NCBI GenBank assembly: GCA_020073265.1
Contig: JAIQFN010000010.1
Location: 57,709-121,708, forward strand
Length of the DNA: 64,000 nucleotides
From: Terriglobia bacterium
GTDB taxonomy: Bacteria > Acidobacteriota > Terriglobia > Bryobacterales > Bryobacteraceae
Direction of reading: 5' to 3'
Shown here: positions 41,763-49,789 of the stretch, piece by piece
Position numbering within the stretch: position 1 is the stretch's first letter
Layout: each line of letters begins with the position of its first letter
Program-made: the position numbers and the translations under genes
Notes under the pieces: model-generated
Databases searched by the model: none
What the model saw: only the letters and a program-made list of their open reading frames with translations
What the model was told of the DNA's origin: nothing

Positions 41763-44643
41763 GCACCGGCTTTCTTGCCAAGGGAAGCTCGACCTGGAAG
41801 CGCGATCCCGCGCCGGGCCGGCTGTCTACCTCGATGTTGCCGCCGTGCTCGCGCACGATGCCGTAGGTGACCGCCAGTCCCAAGCCGGTGCCTTTTTTGG
41901 CGCCCTTGGTGGTGAAGAATGGATCGTAAATTCGGGCCAGGTGCTCGGCCGGAATGCCCGGCCCGGTGTCGGCTACCTGGATACGCGCGAATCCGTCCTC
42001 GCTCCAGGTGGCCACCGCCAGCGATCCGCCCGATTCCATTGCGTCCCGGGCGTTCAGGAACAGGTTCAGAAAAACCTGCTGCAGCTTGCCCGAGTTGCCT
42101 TTCACCGGCGGCAGCGATTCTTCCAGATCGAGGCTGACCTGGATGGCGGACTTCTGCAACTGGTGCTCGATCAGGCTGAGGGTGTCCCGGACGACGCGGT
42201 TCACGTCGACTTCCACGAATTCGGTAGACGAAGTTCTCGAAAAGCTGAGCAGCGAATTCACGATTTCGCTGGCGCGGAAGGTCTGCTTGGCGATCTTGTC
42301 GAGCAGCTTGGATTTCTGCTCGTCGCCGGAGATCTGCTTGGCCAGCATCTGCGCGTAGGTGGAGATCACCGCCAGCGGCGTATTCACTTCGTGCGCCACG
42401 CCGGCCGCGAGGAGCCCGATGGAGCTCAGCTTATCGGCTTGCACCAGTTGCCGCTCCAGCTCGTCGCGGTCGGTGATGTCGTCGAAAATGATCAGGCGGC
42501 CGATCTGCTGCAGGTCCTTGGAGACCAGCGGAGCGATGGCCAGATTCAGAATGTGCGTGGCCGAGTGGCGCTCGCCGTTTCCGTTGCCGTTCCCGTTGGC
42601 CGAGCCGGTTGGGGGCTGGAGCACGAACTTGTAGATGTTGTGGACGCCGCCCGAGCCGCGGGCCTGCTCGAACTTTTCGCACAGCTCGGCGGGAAACAGC
42701 TCGGCCAGGCGCCGTCCCAGCGCGGCCTGCCGCGGAGTGCCGGTCAGACGCTCGATCTGGCTGTTCCAGCTCTCCACGCGATCTTCCAGGTCCGCCGCCA
42801 GAATCCCGACGTTGATGGATTCGACGATGTTCTCGCTGAACTCCTTCAGGCGCTCGTACTCGTCCACCTTGCGCTGCAGCGAACGGTACAGGCGCGTGTT
42901 TTCGATGGCGATGCTCACGTAGCCGGAGAGCGTGCTGAGCAGCTCGACGTCGTCGGTGGAGAGGAAATCGCCCTTGTCGGTGCGGCTGAGTCCCAGATAG
43001 GCGATGGTTCGCCCGCGCACCGTACACGGGAAGTAGTACGTCAGGTCGAGATCCGCGATGGTGCCGCGCACCGAGATGGGCCACTCGTGCGACACCACGT
43101 CCAGCAAGCGCCGGGTCCGCTCAAAGAACAGGTAGGGCTTGTCGGGATGGGAGGTGAGGAAACTCAGATCCAGTTCTTGCGCCGGCTTCTGGCTCCGCTC
43201 CTTGCGATTCCCCATGGTCATGTGCAGGCGGAAGTGATCCTCGCCTTCGTCGGCCAGAAAGAACGCAACGTGCTGGATGGACAGAGTGTGCAGCAGCCGG
43301 TCCGCCACCGAGCGCAGCATCTCGTCCAGATTGGTTTCCGATCCCAGCTCGCGGCCGAACTCGAGCAACGTGCGGCGGTAGTCGTAGCGGTCCTTATAAA
43401 ACAGGTAGCGGTCGAGTTGTTCCTGCAGCCAGTCGCGAATGGGTTGGAAGACAAAGGTGGCGAACAGGATCAAGCCCACGATCGCAACCCCGCTGATATC
43501 CTCCGGCCGCGTGAAGGAAAAGATCAGGCCGTAGAAGATGCCCAGCACCACCAGCGTCGCCAGCGTGTACACATAGCCCTGCTGGAAAATAATGTCGACA
43601 TCCATCAGGCGATACCGCAGGATGGCGTAAGCCCAGGTAATGGGAACCAGGATCAGCGACAGCACCGCCATCTTCTGCAGATGGCCGGGCAGCGCGCCGA
43701 GGATGTACGGAATCGCGTAAATGAGCGAGAAGGGGACCACACCGAGTAGTGCGCCATTGCGGAGATATTTGAGCTGGCGCCGCACCAGCGGATCGTCCAC
43801 GTGGGGCGTCTTGAGAGTCAGCACCAAAGCGCCCAGCAGATAGGCGGAGCTCAGATAAAGCAGCGAGGCCCGGTCCAGGAACCAGCTCACCTCGATCGGC
43901 GAGGCGGCCACCCGCAGCATTCCCTTGGCCACCAGAACGTAGACCGCGAACAGGAAAACTCCCGGGACATAGGCCAGCGCCGTGCTCCCGCGGCGAGCCA
44001 GCCACTTGGCGCGTTCCGGAAACACCAGGCAGAAATGCAGAAAGATGGTGGGCGCGAAGATGGAGGCCGCCACGTTGCCCCAGTAGATGGACTGGTCGAA
44101 GGTGGAGAGCTTGCCGGTGTAGTGGAAGCAGGACAGAACGAACGACGCCAGGCACAGCACGTAAAAGTGCACCGAGCGTGGCGCGCTGACGCGCCGGTAG
44201 TACACGAATAACCCGATCAGCAGGTAGATGACGCCGACCGCGTACTGGTAGTACACAGCCCGATCCGGCGTGCTCTGGCCGATGATGACCTGGGCGGGAA
44301 GCTCCACGCTGCCGCGCCGAAGTTTGTAGTGGGCCTGGCTCCAGGCGCCGATCGGTTGCAGCACTTGCGCGACATCGGTGCTCTTTTGGATGGGATTGCC
44401 GGAGATCTCCAGCAGCGTGTCGCCGGGCCGTATACCGGCATTGTCCGCTTCACCGCCGGGCGTGACGTGCAAGGCTTTGACGACATTCTTGCCGTCGGCT
44501 CCGGTACGATCCACCCAGATGGCGCCGTCCTCGGGGATGGTGTCCAAGCGCTGATGGCGGAAGTTGATGACGGCGCAGCACACCGCAGCCACTGTCAGGA
44601 TAAACAGCAGCGCGCTGACGAACTGGGTCTTCAGATCCCTCAA
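41755..44643 (-). CDS. Membrane histidine kinase with PDZ, GAF and PAS domains
   Basis: 962 residues from TTG 44643 (GGAG site 8 nt upstream). After a first helix (about 10-28) comes a periplasmic PDZ-like domain (about 50-115, ALHVTPGGEADNAGIRPGDTLLEISGNPI), then a block of about seven further helices (about 130-400), a GAF domain (about 425-600), a PAS domain (about 610-730, with a NGNGNG repeat loop) and the kinase core: His751 in AGVAHEVNTPLAV, N box FLNLFLNARDAM, G1 DTGPGIP and G2 GTGLGL. It phosphorylates the NtrC-type regulator encoded next. A PDZ domain in front of a membrane sensor suggests detection of unfolded or C-terminal peptides. Confidence 0.93.
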   Translation of the reverse strand: MRDLKTQFVSALLFILTVAAVCCAVINFRHQRLDTIPEDGAIWVDRTGADGKNVVKALHVTPGGEADNAGIRPGDTLLEISGNPIQKSTDVAQVLQPIGAWSQAHYKLRRGSVELPAQVIIGQSTPDRAVYYQYAVGVIYLLIGLFVYYRRVSAPRSVHFYVLCLASFVLSCFHYTGKLSTFDQSIYWGNVAASIFAPTIFLHFCLVFPERAKWLARRGSTALAYVPGVFLFAVYVLVAKGMLRVAASPIEVSWFLDRASLLYLSSAYLLGALVLTLKTPHVDDPLVRRQLKYLRNGALLGVVPFSLIYAIPYILGALPGHLQKMAVLSLILVPITWAYAILRYRLMDVDIIFQQGYVYTLATLVVLGIFYGLIFSFTRPEDISGVAIVGLILFATFVFQPIRDWLQEQLDRYLFYKDRYDYRRTLLEFGRELGSETNLDEMLRSVADRLLHTLSIQHVAFFLADEGEDHFRLHMTMGNRKERSQKPAQELDLSFLTSHPDKPYLFFERTRRLLDVVSHEWPISVRGTIADLDLTYYFPCTVRGRTIAYLGLSRTDKGDFLSTDDVELLSTLSGYVSIAIENTRLYRSLQRKVDEYERLKEFSENIVESINVGILAADLEDRVESWNSQIERLTGTPRQAALGRRLAELFPAELCEKFEQARGSGGVHNIYKFVLQPPTGSANGNGNGNGERHSATHILNLAIAPLVSKDLQQIGRLIIFDDITDRDELERQLVQADKLSSIGLLAAGVAHEVNTPLAVISTYAQMLAKQISGDEQKSKLLDKIAKQTFRASEIVNSLLSFSRTSSTEFVEVDVNRVVRDTLSLIEHQLQKSAIQVSLDLEESLPPVKGNSGKLQQVFLNLFLNARDAMESGGSLAVATWSEDGFARIQVADTGPGIPAEHLARIYDPFFTTKGAKKGTGLGLAVTYGIVREHGGNIEVDSRPGAGSRFQVELPLARKPVHA

Positions 44644-44990
44644 GCGGCCGTCTCCGCCAAGCTCAACCCGAACGCGCCCCTGAAGTCACGCCGGGCACAC
44701 TCCTGGTTGGTCTTTGGTCCTGCAATGGAGCACTTCAAATGCCACCTCGGTGAGTCTGAGCTTAACCATGAGAATACAGGATTTCCGGGCCAAAAACAAA
44801 CTCGTCGGAGGGCCGGATTCGGTTTTCTGGATATGTCACTACCGGAAAGTGTATCCCTACCAAAATCCAGAGGCGTCCGGGCTGTACCCCGGGCGGAATA
44901 CTATTGACAAGGCATTTGGTTCGGCTTAACATCTTGTTTCCGGTTTTCCGTGGGACAGATGACAGGCCCAGGGAGTGTAATGGTCAGCGT
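44644..44990. other. Divergent intergenic region between kinase and carD
   Basis: 347 bases without a convincing gene. It separates the divergent histidine kinase and carD genes. The kinase ribosome site lies at its left end, and the carD promoter is at 44904-44932. A 71-codon frame on the plus strand (44714-44929) lacks a ribosome site and family resemblance. No sigma-54 promoter with correct spacing was found. Confidence 0.7.
44904..44932 (+). promoter_or_regulatory. Sigma-70-type promoter of carD
   Basis: TTGACA (44904-44909), an exact 17-base spacer and TAACAT (44927-44932; four of six matches to TATAAT). The predicted start is near 44940, about 50 nt before the carD ATG at 44991. Confidence 0.7.
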
Positions 44991-45503
44991 ATGACCTTAT
45001 TCCAGATAGGCGAAAAGGTCGTTTATCCCAATCACGGCGTTGGGACGGTGGAGAACGTCAGCAGCCGTCTCTTTGGCGCGCAGAAGGAACGATTCTACCT
45101 GCTGCGGCTGACATACACCAGCATGACAGTGATGGTGCCCTTCTCCCATGTCGAGGAGATTGGTATTCGGCGGGTCACCAGGAACGGCGAGGTGGTGCGG
45201 GTGCTCACCTTCCTGGCCGAAGAGACGCACGCGCACAAGTGCGACTGGAAGGACCGCTTCAAAGAGAACTCGGACAAGATGCGGCACGGAAGCCTGCTCG
45301 AGATCGCCGAAGTCTTGAAGTCCCTGCTGCTGCTGCAAACCGAAAAACCTCTGTCGTTCCGGGAAAAGAAGATGCTCGAGCGAGCCCGGCACATGCTGAT
45401 CACCGAGCTGTCGATCTCGCGCGGCCTGCCCGAATTCGCAGTGGTGGAGTTGCTGCAAAAGGCGCTGGCCAAAGCAGCTTTGGCGCTGCCGTCGCCGCTG
45501 TAG
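44991..45503 (+). CDS. carD: CarD-family transcription regulator
   Basis: 170 residues from ATG 44991. The N-terminal RNA polymerase-interacting domain (FQIGEKVVYPNHGVGTVENV, FYLLRLTYTSMTVMVPF) and a helical C-terminal domain (VVRVLTFLAEETHAHKCDWKDRFKENSDKMRHGSLLEIAEVLKSLLLLQTEKPLSFREKKMLERARHMLITEL) match CarD/CdnL. These proteins bind the RNA polymerase beta subunit and stabilise open complexes, notably at rRNA promoters. The upstream frame extends further but has no conserved residues. Confidence 0.93.
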   Translation: MTLFQIGEKVVYPNHGVGTVENVSSRLFGAQKERFYLLRLTYTSMTVMVPFSHVEEIGIRRVTRNGEVVRVLTFLAEETHAHKCDWKDRFKENSDKMRHGSLLEIAEVLKSLLLLQTEKPLSFREKKMLERARHMLITELSISRGLPEFAVVELLQKALAKAALALPSPL

Positions 45504-45576
45504 TTAGATCCCGCCGCTCGACCGATCAGCCACCGTCGTCCCGAGCCGCGCGTTCATACTAATATGGAAAGCACTC

Positions 45577-46104
45577 GTGCGGCAGGTTCCCTTACTCGCG
45601 ATGTTCCTCGCGTTCGGCCTGGGCTCGTGCGATCGCGGGCCTGAAGCTTATCCTCCTCCCGAGCAATACCAACCGCTGCATGGACCCGATCTCCCGGTGC
45701 TGGTGGCGGGAGTTTCTAATCCTGACGCGTGGGTTCTGGGAGACGTCCACCAGGAGACCGGGGCGCCGGGCCGCCGCTGGACTAGCGCGCATCCGCGCTT
45801 CGCCTTCCGGCTCGATCGAACCGAAGACCTGGATCTCACGATACGCCTGGAAGTGCACTCGATCACATTCGCCCACACCGGGCCTGTGACGGTCACCATC
45901 CGCGTCAACGGCCAGACCATCGACCAGCTCCGCTTTGACAGCCCGGACGGCCGCGAATACTCGCACCCGATCCCTTCGGCGCTGCTCCAGGCCCAGAGTC
46001 CGGTGGTCGTCGCCATGGATGTAGATCCGGTGTGGGTGGCCAATGACAAGCAGGTGTTCGGAATCGGCCTGTACTACATCGGCTTCCGGGAGCACGCAGC
46101 CTGA
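45577..46104 (+). CDS. Predicted lipoprotein of unknown function
   Basis: From GTG 45577, 175 residues. The signal ends in a lipobox, FGLGSC (Cys near 18), so the product is a lipoprotein. The rest is beta-rich: LPVLVAGVSNPDAWVLGDVHQE, RWTSAHPRFAFRLDRTEDLDLTIRLEVHSITFAHTGPVTVTIRVNGQTIDQLRFDSPDGREYSHPIPSALL, then VVVAMDVDPVW and FGIGLYYIGF. The core reads like a jelly-roll that could bind carbohydrate. The stop overlaps the start of the GT-C membrane protein (TGATG), suggesting that they work together, perhaps in sugar-chain assembly or display. Confidence 0.8.
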   Translation: MRQVPLLAMFLAFGLGSCDRGPEAYPPPEQYQPLHGPDLPVLVAGVSNPDAWVLGDVHQETGAPGRRWTSAHPRFAFRLDRTEDLDLTIRLEVHSITFAHTGPVTVTIRVNGQTIDQLRFDSPDGREYSHPIPSALLQAQSPVVVAMDVDPVWVANDKQVFGIGLYYIGFREHAA

Positions 46105-48305
46105 TGACGGTGGCAGGTCTGTTGGCAGCGGTCGGTCTCACTTACGCCGCCAGCCTGTTCACGGGTAAAATGCTCCTCCAGATCCTGGAGATAAAACTTT
46201 ACCGCTCGGAAGAACGGTTCATCGGCTTCGTTCTCGGTTCCGCCGTTTTGAGCACGCTGGTTTTTGCCCTGACGGCCGCCGGCTTAGCCTATGCGGGAGT
46301 GTTTCTGGGCTTGGGAGCCGCCATCGTGCTGCTGGGCGTCTGGCGCGGCGCGCACCGGTTCTCGAGCGAAGTCCTCCCGCCGCTGCCCACGGCCTGGCGC
46401 TTCGGATTCCTGCTGCTCTACGCGATCTTTGCGGTGATGTATCTGGAAGCAGCCATGGCGCCGGAAACCGGACCGGATGCGCTGCTCTACCACGTCGCGT
46501 TTCCGGCGCGCTATCTGCGCCTGCATCACTTCCCGGCGAACACGCGGAACCTGCTGGCCAACCTGTCGGAAGGCGTCGAAATGTTGTTCCTGTTCGCCTA
46601 TCCGCTGGCCCGCGAATCGGCCGGGGCGATGGTGCATCTGCTGTTCACGCTGGCGATGCCGTGGGGCCTGCTTTCCTGGGGCCGCCGAGCGGGATTCCCC
46701 ATGGTAGGCGCGGCCGGAGGACTGCTGTTCTTCATCGCGCCGATCGTCGGCAAGCTGGGTACCACCGGCTACATCGACGTGGCGGTGGCCTGCTACGCCT
46801 TCGCCGTCTTCTATCTGCTCGATATCTGGCGAACCGCAAAGACCACCGGATTGCTGGTCGCGGTGGGCCTGCTGGCGGGATTCTGTTTCGACGCCAAGTA
46901 CACCGCGGCCGCCGCGATTCCCTACGCCATCGGCTACACCTCGTTTTATCTCTGGCGCGAACGCAAGCCGCCCTGGCGCGCCGCTATCCTGATCGGCCTG
47001 TGCGCGCTGGCGATGATGAGCCCCTACCTGATCAAGAACACGGTCCTGATCGGCAATCCGGTGGCTCCCTTCGCCAACCGGTTCTTCCCGAACCGCCTGC
47101 TGACGCCGGATCTCGAAGCTCAGTACTCTAGCGTGATGCGCCACTGGCAGAACGTCACGTGGGCGCAGGTTCCGCGCGAGATCACCGTGGGCGGCGGGCA
47201 TTTGCAGGGAATTCTGGGACCGGTCTTTGTGCTTGCGCCGCTGGCCCTGCTGGCCCTGCGATTCCCGGAAGGCCGGCGTCTGCTGGCGGCCCTGGTGGCC
47301 TTCGGAGCGGCCTACCCGGCCAGCATCGCGACTCGCTTCCTGGTTCCGGCGGTACCATTCGCCGCCCTCGCGCTAGCATTGCTTCTTCGCCGGTGGCGAT
47401 TCGCTTTGGCGGGCCTGGTGCTGGTCCACGCGGTCCTTTCGTGGCCTACGGTGGTTTCCCGCTATTGCGCCCCTTACTGCTGGCGAATGAGCAAAGTGCA
47501 GTTGAAATTCGCCCTGCGGCGTGTGAGCGAGACGGACTTTCTGCACGGTGCTGTTGGCGAATATGACATGGGACGCGCGATGGAGGCTCACGTTCCCGCG
47601 GGCGAGCCGATCTTCGCCTTATCCGGTTTCCAGCAGCTCTATCAAAACCACGAGATCATCGTGGGGTGGGAGTCGGCTTTCGGCAATCGCCTGAGCACGG
47701 CCATGCTGTCTGCGCGGTTGAACCACCTGCGGCCGGTCAAGGCACAACAGTTCCAGTTCCCGGAAAAAACCGTGCGCGGCCTGCGGTTGCTTTATGCCGG
47801 CGCGGGCAAACCGGAACCCTGGGGCGTGACAGAGTTCAGAATCTTCCGGAACAGCCACGAACTGGCTCGCGCGCCGGCCTGGCGTCTCACGGCGTCGCAT
47901 AACCGGCGGGACGTGCAACAAGCCTTCGACAATAACCCGGTGACGAACTGGACCAGCGGACAAGCAGCTTCGCCCGGAATGTGGATCCAAGTTGATTTTG
48001 GCGCCGATCAACCCATCGATCGAGTGCTGGTGGAGACCTCCGACTACGACCAAGGCCCGGTGCGATTGATGCTGCAGAGCGGCGGCCAGTGGCAGACTCT
48101 CCCCAAGGGTCCGGATGAATATCCGATTCCACCTCCCTCCGGCCTCCGCCGGGCGGCCACCCAGGTGCTCAAAATGGATCACGTCAACTGGCTCGTGATG
48201 GGGCAGGACGATTTCATCGCCGACGACCTGGCGCGCAACCCGGCCAGTTGGGGTGTGACGCTGGTGGCCTCGGACCAGCGCTATTGGCTCTATCGTATCA
48301 ATTGA
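46104..48305 (+). CDS. GT-C-like multipass membrane protein with C-terminal discoidin-like domain
   Basis: 733 residues. About 12 transmembrane helices fill residues 1-460, with the motif MAPETGPDALLYHVAFPARYLRLHHFPANTRNLLANLSEGVEMLFLF early on, as in GT-C/Dol-P-Man mannosyltransferase-like proteins where acidic residues in the first loop are catalytic. The C-terminal 240 residues are soluble and include an F5/8 type C (discoidin)-like domain: NRRDVQQAFDNNPVTNWTSGQAASPGMWIQVDFGADQPIDRVLVETSDY. It is translationally coupled to the lipoprotein gene. A sugar transfer role is inferred. Confidence 0.8.
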   Translation: MTVAGLLAAVGLTYAASLFTGKMLLQILEIKLYRSEERFIGFVLGSAVLSTLVFALTAAGLAYAGVFLGLGAAIVLLGVWRGAHRFSSEVLPPLPTAWRFGFLLLYAIFAVMYLEAAMAPETGPDALLYHVAFPARYLRLHHFPANTRNLLANLSEGVEMLFLFAYPLARESAGAMVHLLFTLAMPWGLLSWGRRAGFPMVGAAGGLLFFIAPIVGKLGTTGYIDVAVACYAFAVFYLLDIWRTAKTTGLLVAVGLLAGFCFDAKYTAAAAIPYAIGYTSFYLWRERKPPWRAAILIGLCALAMMSPYLIKNTVLIGNPVAPFANRFFPNRLLTPDLEAQYSSVMRHWQNVTWAQVPREITVGGGHLQGILGPVFVLAPLALLALRFPEGRRLLAALVAFGAAYPASIATRFLVPAVPFAALALALLLRRWRFALAGLVLVHAVLSWPTVVSRYCAPYCWRMSKVQLKFALRRVSETDFLHGAVGEYDMGRAMEAHVPAGEPIFALSGFQQLYQNHEIIVGWESAFGNRLSTAMLSARLNHLRPVKAQQFQFPEKTVRGLRLLYAGAGKPEPWGVTEFRIFRNSHELARAPAWRLTASHNRRDVQQAFDNNPVTNWTSGQAASPGMWIQVDFGADQPIDRVLVETSDYDQGPVRLMLQSGGQWQTLPKGPDEYPIPPPSGLRRAATQVLKMDHVNWLVMGQDDFIADDLARNPASWGVTLVASDQRYWLYRIN

Positions 48306-48318
48306 TTCGGTGCCATCC

Positions 48319-48356
48319 GGTGCGGGACTGGACCGTTAGTCCTAAGGCAAAGCACC
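48319..48356 (+). other. Candidate structured leader element
   Basis: Nested stems: outer GGTGC (48319-48323) with GCACC (48352-48356), inner GGACT (48325-48329) with AGTCC (48338-48342), and an unpaired TAAGGCAAA on the 3' side. It lies 108 nt upstream of the zinc-ribbon gene. It matches no riboswitch I can name. Confidence 0.35.
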
Positions 48357-48463
48357 TAACATCCTTGCGGCGGTACGAACAATTCCCTCCCATCCCTAAG
48401 TGTTTTGCTGCGTGGCAATAACGCCGTGGCAACCCATAAGATGGAATCGAGCGACTAGGTCCA

Positions 48464-49774
48464 ATGAAGTGCAGGTACTGCAACGCGACGCTGGCCCCTC
48501 TTCGCAGCCTCATCGATGGTGAGTTCTGCTGCGACGAGCATCGGAGCTCGTTCCGCGAGGAACAGCTTTCGACCGCTCCGGCACGGTCGGCAGAGGCGGT
48601 GACGCCGGTGGTTGAATCGCCCGCCGGAATCGAGGCGGAGTTTTCGACCGCCGAAGCGGAATTGTCCAGCCCCAGCTCGGACGAAAATCCCAGCTACGAA
48701 CTGCCGTCCTCCGATTACCTGCTTCCGCTGCAGTTCGAATCCAGCGCCGCTCACGCTACGGATGGCGAGCCGGTCCGGTTCGCGGAGCATCTGGGAAGCC
48801 CGATCGCTCCCCGGCTTCCGCACGCTGACCTGAAACCCGTGGTCGACGCGCCGGTTACCGAACCAGTCGCCTATGCCGAACCGGTTCAGGTCTTGGAGCC
48901 GGAGCCGCCCGTCGAATTCGAAGCCGCCGAAGAGCCGGTGCAAGCGCCGACGTCTTCGCTGCTGAAACCGGTGCGCGGACTGGCCATGTTCTGGCATTGG
49001 CCGGCCACGGCCTGGAGAACCGCGCCCCTGGATCTCAAGGCCATCACGGTCTTGCTGCCGGTGCTGCTGTCGGTGGCGTTCGGTCCGTCGGTTCCGAAGG
49101 CGCACGTCGCGGGCGCTGCCACGGCCAACGCGATGCAGGCGCTGGACGACCGCTGGAAGGGAGTCAAGCAGAACATCTCCCAACGCGCTGCGATCGCCGT
49201 CACCGATGATTTTCGCTCCGGTCTGGATGCCTGGGACAGCCGCTCCAACCTGACCTCGAGCTGGTCGTACGATGCCGCCGGTTTTGTCCGGCCCGGGCCT
49301 CTGGCGATCTTGAAGACCACCACCGACCTGACCGACTACCACTTCGAATTTCTGGGTGAAATCGACCGCAAGGGCATGGGCTCGGTGTTCCGCGCCCGAG
49401 ACCTGGACAACTACTATGCCCTGAAGTTCACCGAGGCGAAGGCCGGCCCGCTGCCGGTGGTCAAGATCGTCCGCTACACGGTCATCAACGGCAAGGAAGT
49501 ATCGCGCGTGGAGAAACCGCTTCCGCTCACCGTGCGCGCCGACATGCTGTACCGCGTGATGGTGGACGCCCACGGCAACGACTTCACCATTATGGTCCAA
49601 GGGCAGGTGGTGGATTTCTTCTCCGACAGCCGGTTGAGGCGCGGTGGCATCGGCTTCTTCTGCGACCGCGGAGAGAAGGCTCGCCTGCGCTGGGTCGAGG
49701 TCTCGCATCAATATGACGCGCTCGGAAGGTTGTGCGCTTACCTGGCGCCCTACGGTTTGGACGCAGGAAACTGA
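48464..49774 (+). CDS. Zinc-ribbon / membrane / lectin-like protein of unknown function
   Basis: 436 residues in three parts. The N-terminus is a small zinc-finger-like segment (Cys3, Cys6, then Cys22, Cys23 and His26). Residues 35-185 are a low-complexity acidic, proline-rich linker. One transmembrane helix is at about 196-215 (ITVLLPVLLSVAFG). The C-terminal 200 residues look like a concanavalin/DUF1080 beta-sandwich: DDFRSGLDAWDSRSNLTSSWSYDAAGFVRPGPLAIL, YHFEFLGEIDRKGMGSVFRARDLDNYYALKFTE, RVMVDAHGNDFTIMVQGQVVDFFSDSRLRRGGIGFFCDRGEKARLRWVEVS. The order places a cytoplasmic metal-binding tip and an extracytoplasmic sugar-binding-like domain. A TPR gene follows 15 nt later. Confidence 0.82.
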   Translation: MKCRYCNATLAPLRSLIDGEFCCDEHRSSFREEQLSTAPARSAEAVTPVVESPAGIEAEFSTAEAELSSPSSDENPSYELPSSDYLLPLQFESSAAHATDGEPVRFAEHLGSPIAPRLPHADLKPVVDAPVTEPVAYAEPVQVLEPEPPVEFEAAEEPVQAPTSSLLKPVRGLAMFWHWPATAWRTAPLDLKAITVLLPVLLSVAFGPSVPKAHVAGAATANAMQALDDRWKGVKQNISQRAAIAVTDDFRSGLDAWDSRSNLTSSWSYDAAGFVRPGPLAILKTTTDLTDYHFEFLGEIDRKGMGSVFRARDLDNYYALKFTEAKAGPLPVVKIVRYTVINGKEVSRVEKPLPLTVRADMLYRVMVDAHGNDFTIMVQGQVVDFFSDSRLRRGGIGFFCDRGEKARLRWVEVSHQYDALGRLCAYLAPYGLDAGN

Positions 49775-49789
49775 ACCTGAGAATCGAAT

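Noticed and set aside
41665..43749. 694-codon plus-strand frame
   Set aside because: Antisense shadow of the PDZ histidine kinase with no recognisable domain.
44710..44735. Sigma-54-like TTGGTC...TGCAA in the carD/kinase gap
   Set aside because: The GG-to-GC spacing is one base too long, and the C and A of TGGCA are lost.
44714..44929. 71-codon plus-strand frame upstream of carD
   Set aside because: No ribosome site, no family resemblance, and it overlaps the carD promoter.
48343..48352. GGCAAAGC as part of a c-di-GMP-I riboswitch
   Set aside because: The other conserved blocks and the P1a/P1b layout of GEMM are absent.
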